From NCBI RefSeq assembly GCF_002608075.1, contig NZ_LAHA01000002.1, forward strand, positions 279,652 through 343,651: a DNA stretch of 64,000 nucleotides. The letters are read 5' to 3'. Shown one piece after another: positions 39,086 to 46,842 of the stretch. A program made the position numbers and the translations under genes. The notes below the pieces were generated by a model. That model saw only the letters and a program-made list of their open reading frames with translations, made no database searches and was not told the origin of the DNA. The DNA comes from Nostoc linckia z4. Lineage in GTDB: Bacteria > Cyanobacteriota > Cyanobacteriia > Cyanobacteriales > Nostocaceae. The number at the start of each line of letters is the position of its first letter. Position 1 is the stretch's first letter.

Positions 39086-40564
39086 ATGGCTAACGAATCC
39101 TCAACCATCGTTCAAAAACTCTGGAATTACTGTAACGTCCTCCGCGATGATGGCGTTAGCTACAGTGACTATGTAGAACAGCTTACCTATTTGCTGTTCT
39201 TGAAGATGGTCGAAGAACAAAACCAACTTCCCCCGCCTTTGGGCAAACGTTCCACCATTCCCCCAGAATACAGTTGGTCAGCACTGCGATCGCAAGATGG
39301 TGATGCTTTAGAAACCCAGTACCGTCATACTTTAGAAAACCTGGGTAAAGAAAAAGGACTTTTGGGCGTTATCTTCCGCAAATCGCAAAACAAAATTCAA
39401 GACCCCGCCAAACTCAAGCGACTGGTAGAACTCATCAACTCAGAAACTTGGATTGGTTTAGATATCGATGTAAAAGGAGAAATTTACGAAGGATTGCTGC
39501 AAAAGAATGCTGAAGATGTTAAAGGTGGTGCAGGTCAGTATTTTACGCCAAGGGCATTAATTAAAGCCATTGTCGAAGTCATGCAACCCCAACCAGCACA
39601 GCGCATCTGCGATCCTGCTTGTGGTACAGGTGGTTTTTTCCTGGTTGCTAATGACTACATCACCAAAAATTACAAACTCGATAAAGCTCAAAAGCAATTC
39701 CTGAAAAATCAAACCTTCAAAGGTTTTGATGTTGCTGATGGGGTAGTACGCCTCTGTGCAATGAATCTGTATTTACACGGTATAGCAGGTGATGAAAGTC
39801 CAGTTGATGCTAAAGATAGCTTAATGGCAGATCCAGGCGATCGCTTTGAATTAGTATTAACAAATCCACCCTTCGGTAAAAAAAGCAGCATTACTGTTTT
39901 CAACGATGATGGCAAAGCAGACAAAGAAAAGGTCGTGTATCGCCGTGATGACTTTTGGGCTACCACATCTAACAAACAGCTAAACTTTCTCCAGCACGTC
40001 AAAACCCTACTGCAAATCAACGGTAAAGCTGCTATTGTTGTTCCTGATAACGTCCTGTTTGAAGGTGGTGCTGGTGAAACCATCCGCAAGAAATTACTGC
40101 ACGAATGCGACGTACATACCTTACTGAGACTGCCAACAGGTATATTCTACGCTCAAGGTGTCAAAGCTAACGTGTTATTCTTTGACCGCAAACCCGCCAG
40201 CGCCGACCCCTGGACTAAGAAACTCTGGATTTACGATTTTAGAACCAATCAGCACTTTACCCTGAAAACGAATCCTCTGCGTTACTTTGACTTGCAAGAC
40301 TTTATCCAATGCTTTAATGCTCAAAATCGCCAAGAACGCCAGGAAACAGACAGGTTTCGCGCCTTTAGTTATGAAGAACTGATGCAACGGGATAAAGTCA
40401 GTCTGGATATTTTCTGGCTGAGGGATGAAAGTTTAGAAGACTCTGATAACCTTCCAGCACCGGATGTTTTAGCTTTAGAGATTGCTGAGGATTTAGAAGC
40501 AGCGTTGGAACTATTCCAAAGTATCACTGAGAACTTAGAGGCGAAAATTGTCAGCGAAGTCTGA
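39086..40564 (+). CDS. hsdM: Type I restriction-modification, M (methyltransferase) subunit
   Basis: The 492-residue protein has the HsdM N-terminal helical domain (SYSDYVEQLTYLLFLKMVEE). The N6-adenine methyltransferase core has motif I DPACGTGGFFLVA and motif IV LTNPPFGKKS. It methylates adenine at the HsdS site using S-adenosylmethionine and with two HsdM and one HsdS forms the modification enzyme. The gene is 6 kb away from hsdRS, separated by the opposite-strand NACHT-WD40 gene, which is unusual. No second hsdM is present, so it most likely serves hsdRS. Confidence 0.95.
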   Translation: MANESSTIVQKLWNYCNVLRDDGVSYSDYVEQLTYLLFLKMVEEQNQLPPPLGKRSTIPPEYSWSALRSQDGDALETQYRHTLENLGKEKGLLGVIFRKSQNKIQDPAKLKRLVELINSETWIGLDIDVKGEIYEGLLQKNAEDVKGGAGQYFTPRALIKAIVEVMQPQPAQRICDPACGTGGFFLVANDYITKNYKLDKAQKQFLKNQTFKGFDVADGVVRLCAMNLYLHGIAGDESPVDAKDSLMADPGDRFELVLTNPPFGKKSSITVFNDDGKADKEKVVYRRDDFWATTSNKQLNFLQHVKTLLQINGKAAIVVPDNVLFEGGAGETIRKKLLHECDVHTLLRLPTGIFYAQGVKANVLFFDRKPASADPWTKKLWIYDFRTNQHFTLKTNPLRYFDLQDFIQCFNAQNRQERQETDRFRAFSYEELMQRDKVSLDIFWLRDESLEDSDNLPAPDVLALEIAEDLEAALELFQSITENLEAKIVSEV

Positions 40565-40615
40565 GTTTGCTGCAAGCGATAATTTTGAGGTTGAAGAGGT
40601 GCTACTCTCACTAGA

Positions 40616-40642
40616 ACCTGTATCCTTTAAGAAGATACAGGT
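40616..40642 (+). terminator. Hairpin after hsdM
   Basis: ACCTGTATC and GATACAGGT form a perfect 9-bp stem with a 9-nt loop, 51 bp after the hsdM stop. There is no long T tract, so termination is plausible but unproven. It separates hsdM from the following nucleotide-related operon. Confidence 0.5.
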
Positions 40643-40793
40643 AATTGCGTCTGTGTCTAACAACAAATCATGAGACAAAATAACTTATATAAAGTGACAC
40701 ATTTACTAGGTTAGTATATGTAATAAACACTAGAGTATACAATTAATAACACGATATAAATACAAACACTACTTTAAAACAGATGCAAATACA

Positions 40794-42875
40794 ATGCTTT
40801 TATCAACTTTTCAACATTTAAAAGGAATTGGATCTAAGACAGAAAATGAACTTTGGCGTTCAGGTATTGTATCTTGGGACGACTGGGAGTTAAAACAAGC
40901 AACTCAGTTATCTATCTTTGATATTAATACAGATAATAGTAGAAAGAGTTTTATTCAAGCTTCACGCAAAGCAATTGAAGATGAAAATGCTGATTTTTTT
41001 GCTGATAAATTACCTAGTTCCGAATACTATCGAATTGCTCTTACTTTTCCTCAAAAAACAATGTTTTTAGATATTGAAACTACTGGTTTAAGTAGACACT
41101 ACAATAATATTACACTAGTAGGATGGAGTATGGATTCAAAGTACAAAGTATACATACAAGGAGAGGATGATTATTCTTTTAGACAAGCATTAACACAAGC
41201 AAAAGTTCTCGTTACCTTTAATGGTTCGCTTTTTGATATTCCTTTTATTTGTAAAGAATTTCAGGACTTGAAACTTCCTAAAACTCACATTGACCTACGT
41301 TTCTTAGCAAAACGGGTTGGGCTAGAAGGAGGGCAAAAAAAAATTGAAAAACTTTTAGGAGTAAAAAGACCTTCTAATTTGTTGGACATAGAAGGTGATT
41401 CTGCTCCTTTACTTTGGTACAAATACTGTCGAGGTGATTCTGAGTCCCTGAGGCTGTTGATTTCTTACAATCATGCGGATATAGAAGGCATGAAATCAAT
41501 ATTTGATGATGTTATTTCTCGGCTTATAAAAAAACATCAAATTCCTCTAGATATTAGTGCTTCCATTCATTATTTTGCGGCAAATCCAAGTCCATTACAG
41601 TGGAATAAAGGTAAATCAAAATCAAACCCAGAGGGAATATCTATACCTGCTCCTAAAGAAAAACAATGCTCAAGCATATTACTAAAAGATATTGCCGATA
41701 TAAAAGATTTATCTAAATTAAAAATTGTTGGTATTGACCTTTCCGGTTCGGAAAATCGAGCGTCTGGATGGAGCGTATTAGAAGGAGATTATGTACTTAC
41801 CAAAAGATTAAATACTGATTCTGAGTTAATTAATGCAACGCTGGATGTTAAGCCTACTCTTGTCTCTATTGATTCACCATTGTCTTTACCTATAGGAAGA
41901 GTTAGCGTTGAGGATAGCGATCCTGGACGGCAACTTTACGGTATTACTCGGTTTTGCGAAAGGATATTAAAGAAGCGTGGGATAAATGTTTATCCATCTT
42001 TAATTAGGAGTATGCAAAATTTGACTGCTCGTGGTATTCGGCTTGCTAAATATTTTAGAGGGCAAGGGATACCTGTGATTGAAAGTTATCCAGGTGCAGC
42101 ACAAGATATAATGAATATTCCACGGAAAAAAGCTAGTATTGAACTTCTTAAAATTGGGCTTAGTGAATTTGGTGTTAAAGGAGAGTATACTGAGCAACCA
42201 GTAAGTCATGATGAACTAGATGCAATTACTTCAGCTATTGTTGGTGTTTTCTTCTGGAATGGAAAATTTGAAGCATTAGGAAATGTTGAAGAAGAATACC
42301 TAATTATTCCTGATGTTAATTCTTGCCAAAGTACTTGGAAAAACAGAATAGTTATTGGATTCAGTGGATCTATGGCTGTTGGAAAAACAACTGCTGGTAA
42401 CTTGCTCAAATCACGAGGATTTCATTACGCTAGATATAGTCTGGTGCTAGAAGATATTTTAAATGAACAAGGCATCAAGCCGACTCGCGAAACGCTACAA
42501 CAAATTGGAACAGAAGTAAACCAAAAATTAGGGCAGCGTTGGCTATGTAAAAAACTTCTTGAAAAGCTGCCCAAGAATAGTGATATTGTTATAGACGGTT
42601 TACGCTTTCCTGAAGACTATGCTTTTTGGCAAGAAACATTCGGTTCATCTTTCTTACACATTCATATTACTTCTCCATTGGAATCACGTATGGATAGATA
42701 TATTGCTAGAGGAGGCGAAGCAGAAGAATTTGTTATAGCTAATTCCCAGTTAACAGAACAGAATATTAGCCATCTAGCTGATTTAGCACATATTTTAATT
42801 GTTAATGATAAAACAGCAGAAGAATTTTCTTCAGCTATTATTCAAGCTATAGAGTCTAGAGAAAGAAAAAATTAA
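40794..42875 (+). CDS. Fusion: HhH / RNase H-like exonuclease / DUF429 / P-loop NMP-kinase-like
   Basis: The 693-residue protein combines four parts. A helix-hairpin-helix (FQHLKGIGSKTENELW) comes first. Next is an RNase H-like DEDD exonuclease of the YprB type (MFLDIETTGL, VTFNGSLFDIPFI, HIDLRFLAKR, YNHADIEGM; about 88-250). A DUF429 domain follows (KIVGIDLSGSENRASGWSVL ... VSIDSPLSLP ... ESYPGAAQDIM ... HDELDAITSAIVG; about 312-490). Last is a P-loop kinase resembling dephospho-CoA or deoxynucleotide kinases (VIGFSGSMAVGKTTAGNL, VIDGLRFPEDY; about 518-690). It starts an operon with a PurA/PurZ-like and a dUTPase/DCD-like gene (gap 22 bp). I infer a role in nucleotide or nucleic-acid processing, possibly defence; the exact reaction is unknown. 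Confidence 0.82.
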   Translation: MLLSTFQHLKGIGSKTENELWRSGIVSWDDWELKQATQLSIFDINTDNSRKSFIQASRKAIEDENADFFADKLPSSEYYRIALTFPQKTMFLDIETTGLSRHYNNITLVGWSMDSKYKVYIQGEDDYSFRQALTQAKVLVTFNGSLFDIPFICKEFQDLKLPKTHIDLRFLAKRVGLEGGQKKIEKLLGVKRPSNLLDIEGDSAPLLWYKYCRGDSESLRLLISYNHADIEGMKSIFDDVISRLIKKHQIPLDISASIHYFAANPSPLQWNKGKSKSNPEGISIPAPKEKQCSSILLKDIADIKDLSKLKIVGIDLSGSENRASGWSVLEGDYVLTKRLNTDSELINATLDVKPTLVSIDSPLSLPIGRVSVEDSDPGRQLYGITRFCERILKKRGINVYPSLIRSMQNLTARGIRLAKYFRGQGIPVIESYPGAAQDIMNIPRKKASIELLKIGLSEFGVKGEYTEQPVSHDELDAITSAIVGVFFWNGKFEALGNVEEEYLIIPDVNSCQSTWKNRIVIGFSGSMAVGKTTAGNLLKSRGFHYARYSLVLEDILNEQGIKPTRETLQQIGTEVNQKLGQRWLCKKLLEKLPKNSDIVIDGLRFPEDYAFWQETFGSSFLHIHITSPLESRMDRYIARGGEAEEFVIANSQLTEQNISHLADLAHILIVNDKTAEEFSSAIIQAIESRERKN

Positions 42876-42897
42876 GGAAAGGAACAAGATTTTAAAA

Positions 42898-43944
42898 ATG
42901 CCTGTAACAGTAGTAGTAGGTGGCCAGTTTGGTTCTGAGGGTAAGGGCAAGGTTGCACATTTTTTTGCAAGAGAAAAAAGAGCAACTGTAGCAGTACGTG
43001 TTGGAGGGTTTAACTCCGGGCATACAGTTATCTCTGCATCAGGTACACCAATAATTCTTCAGCAATTACCTACTGCTGCGCTCTTACCAAATGTTATATG
43101 TGTATTAGGCGCAGGAAGTTATATAGAACCAAACATATTAATAAATGAAATTACTCGCATAGGATTATCTAAGGATAGGCTGTTAATTGATCCCAATGCT
43201 GTTATCGTGACTGAGCGTGAACAAATAGAAGAGCAAACAGGTTCATTGGGTCAATCTATAGGTTCGACTTTAAGTGGAACAGGTGCAGCAGTACGTAGAC
43301 GAATTGAGAGGAATTCATCAGTTTGTTTAGCTAAACATGAAGTGAGTTTGCAGGAATTTGTTAAACCTGTAGTACCGTTAATGCGTTCATATTTAGAGGC
43401 TAAAGAAAGAATAATTGTTGAAGGTACACAAGGGTTTGGTTTATCTCTACTTCACTCTAGTGATTATCCTTATGTAACAAGTCGGGATACAACAGCAGCA
43501 GGATTTATTGCTGAAGCTGGTCTTAGTCCCCTAGATGTAGATGAAATTGTACTTGTGTTACGTGCATTTCCTATCCGGGTAAGCGGAAATTCTGGGCCTT
43601 TACCTGATGAAGTTGATTGGCAAACAGTATCTTGCGAGTCAGAGGTTTGTACTCCAATTATTGAATATACCTCAGTTACTAAATTAATCAGGCGGGTTGC
43701 TCGATTTAATCCGGATGTAGTACGTCAAGCGATTCTAGTCAATAGACCAACTCATATTGTCTTGAATCATTTGGATTATGTAGATGCAAGATGTAATTTT
43801 TTGAATCGCCCAACAGAAAAAGTCTCCCAGTTTGTTGCTGAGGTTGAATCTGCACTTAACTCAAATATTGATTATCTTGGATTTGGTGCAGCATCACTTG
43901 TATCCCGTAATCATCTAAATCTCACGTCAAGCCAATATGAGTAA
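42898..43944 (+). CDS. PurA/PurZ-like synthetase with Asp13-to-Ser change
   Basis: The 348-residue protein belongs to the adenylosuccinate synthetase superfamily: VVVGGQFGSEGKGK, GGFNSGHTV (catalytic His kept), IGSTLSGTGAA, VEGTQGFGLSLLHSSDYPYV. It is about 100 residues shorter than the housekeeping PurA in this window, like archaeal-type short forms. The catalytic Asp13 of PurA (GDEGKGK) is Ser here, a change reported for phage PurZ, which acts on dGMP to make 2-aminoadenylosuccinate-dMP. The usual aspartate loop [13 protein letters not shown] is replaced by TSVTKLIRRVARF. A PurZ-like reaction is an inference. It overlaps the next gene by 8 bases, indicating translational coupling. Confidence 0.82.
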   Translation: MPVTVVVGGQFGSEGKGKVAHFFAREKRATVAVRVGGFNSGHTVISASGTPIILQQLPTAALLPNVICVLGAGSYIEPNILINEITRIGLSKDRLLIDPNAVIVTEREQIEEQTGSLGQSIGSTLSGTGAAVRRRIERNSSVCLAKHEVSLQEFVKPVVPLMRSYLEAKERIIVEGTQGFGLSLLHSSDYPYVTSRDTTAAGFIAEAGLSPLDVDEIVLVLRAFPIRVSGNSGPLPDEVDWQTVSCESEVCTPIIEYTSVTKLIRRVARFNPDVVRQAILVNRPTHIVLNHLDYVDARCNFLNRPTEKVSQFVAEVESALNSNIDYLGFGAASLVSRNHLNLTSSQYE

Positions 43945-45055
43945 CACCCCTCAATCCAACATACAAGTAAATAGTCCAAGTCCATTTGCTCCAAGTCCTG
44001 ACGAAGCAGAAAACAGATTTAAGGAATACAAATCCAAAGATCCATTTCCTGATATCTTACCTGCACTGTTAAATTCGGCTGATATTTATGACTATGTTGC
44101 TGTAACTGGTATGATTGATCCTTTTGATCCAGATAAACTTAAGTCTGCATCATATGAGGTCAATTTACTTGGAAAATGCGTATATTATGATGAGCAAGGG
44201 AAAAAACAAGTTGAATATATTCAGAAAAATAAAGAATTTATTCTCAAACCAAACTCTATTGCCTTCGTAACTGTAGAACCAATGTTCCGCCTTCCAGACT
44301 ATATTGCACTAAGATTTAATTTAAAAATAACCCATGTTTATAGAGGTCTGTTATTAGGTACTGGCCCATTAGTAGATCCTGGATTTGTAGGAAGACTTTC
44401 CATACCTTTGCATAATTTAACTACCAATGACTACAGATTTTTTGGTGGTGAAGCTCTTATTTGGGTAGAGTTTACAAAATTGAGTCATTCCGATGATTGG
44501 AGGCAATTGAAGAGACAAAGACGAGCAAATCTGATATCTCGCCAGGGGAAATACATACCATTCCCGGCTAGAAAAAACCAAGATTCCGATGTAGAGGAAT
44601 ATCTTCTTAAGGCAGATCGCAATCGTCCTATCCGTAGTTCGATTCCAGATGCAATCCAGGATGCTCGAAACTCTGCCGAAAAAGCTGCTCAATCTGCTGA
44701 GAGAGCTGCTCAATCTGCCGAAAAAGCTGCTCAGGAAGCTAAACAGTTAGCTGATGAAGCTGATAAAAAATTAACTCAAAGTCAACAACGGTTTACAATA
44801 GGAACTCTTATAGGAGTTAGCTTATCAATCATCGCTGTAGTAATGTCTTCTTGGCAATTAGTTAGTTTTTTTCTAAGTACATCTGAGTACCTGAACGAGA
44901 CACGCGAAAAAAACATTAACCACGCAGATAAAATTAATTCTTTAGAAAGAGAAATTCAGAGACTCAATAAGAGAATAGATGAATTAGAGAATTCTACACG
45001 AGGAAGAGTACAGAAACGAGCAACACCCAAAGTTTCCTCAACAGCAACACCATAA
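43937..45055 (+). CDS. dUTPase/dCTP-deaminase-fold protein with coiled coil and membrane segment
   Basis: Residues about 60-185 show the trimeric dUTPase/DCD fold: KSASYEVNLLGK, then PNSIAFVTVEPMFRLPDYIALRFN and LLLGTGPLVDPGFVGRLSIPLHNLT. The Asp of the dUTPase-like motif (VDPGFVG) is present. The Glu of DCD (IVLEFYN type) is replaced in SIPLHN, so deaminase activity is doubtful. An Ala/Glu repeat follows (SAEKAAQSAERAAQSAEKAA), then one transmembrane helix (about 288-312, LIGVSLSIIAVVMSSWQLVS) and a C-terminal coiled coil. The protein is thus probably a membrane-anchored oligomer that binds or degrades dNTPs. It is the last gene of the three-gene operon. Confidence 0.78.
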   Translation: MSNTPQSNIQVNSPSPFAPSPDEAENRFKEYKSKDPFPDILPALLNSADIYDYVAVTGMIDPFDPDKLKSASYEVNLLGKCVYYDEQGKKQVEYIQKNKEFILKPNSIAFVTVEPMFRLPDYIALRFNLKITHVYRGLLLGTGPLVDPGFVGRLSIPLHNLTTNDYRFFGGEALIWVEFTKLSHSDDWRQLKRQRRANLISRQGKYIPFPARKNQDSDVEEYLLKADRNRPIRSSIPDAIQDARNSAEKAAQSAERAAQSAEKAAQEAKQLADEADKKLTQSQQRFTIGTLIGVSLSIIAVVMSSWQLVSFFLSTSEYLNETREKNINHADKINSLEREIQRLNKRIDELENSTRGRVQKRATPKVSSTATP

Positions 45056-45184
45056 CATCTAATTTCAGATAGAGTTCAACCCTACCTAGATTTTAGTTCA
45101 TGTATTAATCAGCTTGAATTATGAATGATATCTAGCAAACCAATTCTAGTAACCTAAATGCAGAATCTAAGTTGTAAGCCTTAA

Positions 45185-45602
45185 CTATGTAGGCAGAGAT
45201 ATAAGCTTTTGAAAGTTCCCCATTTCACTAAAAGGTAATTGACAGCGATCACAGCATCCATGCTCCCATAAAGCAGGTATTTTAAACCTAGCATCATAAT
45301 TCGGACACTTGGATAGTAAATGCAACTTATAGTGATCGCATCCCCCCGTTTCCTTAAACTGCCACTTAATCTGGTGACAAGGCCTTTCCGCATAACAAGC
45401 CCCACATAATCGAATGGGTTCATGCTGCATACCCACCCCAGCAGGTGGTAACATTTGCTTGCGTTAATCTATCGGCATCAACCCCCACAATTTTAGCTAA
45501 AGCTTCCAACTGGTGACGAGACGGTGAAGCATGAAACCGAAACTTTTCCCAGCGAGCGATCGCCTCATTTCCCTTTTCCTTGATTTGGCAAAATCGTTCC
45601 AT
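45185..45602 (-). pseudogene. Second, frameshifted and truncated tniQ
   Basis: Translation in two frames gives AIARWEKFRFHASPSRHQLE ... VGVDADRLTQ, then MLPPAGVGMQHEPIRLCGAC ... KIPALWEHGCCDRCQLPFSE. Both parts align with the intact tniQ (48157-48666), for example AIARWEKFRF, VGVDADRL and PPAGVGM. The frames are joined at about 45454-45462, where a GCAAGCAA duplication adds 4 bases relative to the intact copy. The N-terminal 45-50 residues are missing, replaced by unrelated sequence. It is a relic from an earlier or duplicated CAST. Confidence 0.9.
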
Positions 45603-45741
45603 CTGCCTGCGCTTGTCTAATTGCTCGTTTCAGAATTAACACCGCCATTTGCGACAATGAACGCTCCTCTGCATCTGCTAGTTGTTGCAGAGCTTCTTTG
45701 TCTTCTTCTTCCATGTAAATACTCAGTGTTACTTTCCCCAT
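45565..45741 (-). CDS. Small ribbon-helix-helix (CopG/Arc-like) protein
   Basis: A 58-residue frame from ATG 45741 to TGA 45565, encoding MGKVTLSIYMEEEDKEALQQ then LADAEERSLSQMAVLILKRA and a basic tail. The beta strand with VTLSIYM followed by two helices is the ribbon-helix-helix pattern of small DNA-binding regulators, often antitoxins. It overlaps the start of the broken tniQ by about 38 bases. No toxin gene is adjacent, so a transposon-borne regulator is as likely. Confidence 0.65.
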   Translation of the reverse strand: MGKVTLSIYMEEEDKEALQQLADAEERSLSQMAVLILKRAIRQAQADGTILPNQGKGK

Positions 45742-45914
45742 GTGACTATCATCAGTTTTTCTATGTATTTTTCTATTAAATCACTAAAAACAAATAAATT
45801 TAAACATAAATACATTAAATCTATGTATAATTACTGATAAGTCAAAAGCCAGCGCACAACTTTCTCAGGGCTGACGCGCTGGCTTCTGGCTCCCTGTCAC
45901 AGGAGACATATTCT

Positions 45915-46433
45915 ATGTTAAGACCTGTTTGCCACAAAACAGATGAACACAGAAGTTATCTACAAGCTTTAGATGACTTCGGTATTGGTGAACTATTGAC
46001 GAAACTCAGCGATTATTGTGAACAGCAAGAACAAGAAACTTTAGCAGCGTTGTTAATTTCTCAATTAACCCAGAGTCTTGATGCTGGACTAGTTGCTAGT
46101 TATTTGAGTGCGATGGCGTTCAATCGCCAAGATTTACTCCCAAGGTTAATTAACCAGAAACTTTCTGCGAGTTCTGGTGATTTACCTGACGATTTTCCCA
46201 ATACAGCAAAGACACCCCGCTTTTTGTACGGCGACAAATTGCGTTGGGTTGGTTCTGACACGGATTGGGGAATTGCGATCGGCAGATTTTACAGCTTTGC
46301 TCCCCATCTTTGCTGCTGGACTTGGTGCTACCTGATTTGGTTGAGCAAAGATAGTCCCAGTGCAGCTTGGACATCTGCCGATATTGCTTGGGAGGAAGAT
46401 TTAGAACCACTGGAAGCGGAGCCAATGCTATGA
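45915..46433 (+). CDS. Hypothetical protein, first gene of HTH pair
   Basis: The 172-residue protein (LDDFGIGELLTKLSDYCEQQ ... DKLRWVGSDTDWGIAIGRFY) has a helical N-terminal half and a C-terminal Trp/Tyr-rich part containing LCCWTWCYLIWL. I recognise no known domain. Its stop overlaps the start of the following HTH gene (ATGA), so the two are translationally coupled. Similar gene pairs occur on cyanobacterial mobile DNA, but the function is unknown. Confidence 0.65.
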   Translation: MLRPVCHKTDEHRSYLQALDDFGIGELLTKLSDYCEQQEQETLAALLISQLTQSLDAGLVASYLSAMAFNRQDLLPRLINQKLSASSGDLPDDFPNTAKTPRFLYGDKLRWVGSDTDWGIAIGRFYSFAPHLCCWTWCYLIWLSKDSPSAAWTSADIAWEEDLEPLEAEPML

Positions 46434-46735
46434 ATAATCCGCGTCCTTTACAGGCACGAGAGCAAAATTTGATTGACTTATATAGCCATTGTCAACTAGG
46501 AATGACACCCAAGAATTTTTATGCTAAGTGGGATGTCAATCATGAGGCGATCGCTCGGATTTGCTCTCGTTCACTTTCAACTGTCCGGCGTTGGTTCTCC
46601 AAAGGTCGCAATTACCGCAGACCCATGCCCAGCGATTTACGTCATCTTGCCCTAATGGACTTCCTGCTAGAAAACTTTGAGGAAATTCCAGAAGAATTTC
46701 TGAAGATGCTCTGTTCTCTAGCAAGGCATAACTAG
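46430..46735 (+). CDS. Helix-turn-helix protein coupled to the preceding gene
   Basis: Starting at ATG 46430 (overlapping the upstream TGA), the product has 101 residues. It contains a helix-turn-helix-like region YAKWDVNHEAIARICSRSLS then TVRRWFSKGRNYRRP, close to the transposase/regulator HTH type. A longer frame from 46367 would be out of context. It probably binds DNA and regulates this segment. Confidence 0.65.
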   Translation: MNNPRPLQAREQNLIDLYSHCQLGMTPKNFYAKWDVNHEAIARICSRSLSTVRRWFSKGRNYRRPMPSDLRHLALMDFLLENFEEIPEEFLKMLCSLARHN

Positions 46736-46814
46736 GAATCGAAAAGTTGACGGTGAGCGAAGTCGAACTGTCAACCAATTGCAATGTCATCCTGACATTT
46801 TTTTACCAGCCACT

Positions 46815-46840
46815 CTCACTGTAGGGTGGCTTTAGTCTTG
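46815..46840 (+). terminator. Hairpin before the group II intron
   Basis: GCCACTCT and AGGGTGGC pair around a CACTGT loop and are followed by TTTAGTCTT, giving a terminator-like structure. The intron begins within a few bases. Some bacterial group II introns insert just after such hairpins. Confidence 0.5.
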
Positions 46841-46842
46841 GG

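Noticed and set aside
45181..45454. Two small overlapping minus-strand proteins at 45.2-45.5 kb
   Set aside because: Both are pieces of the frameshifted tniQ copy or a shadow frame of it.
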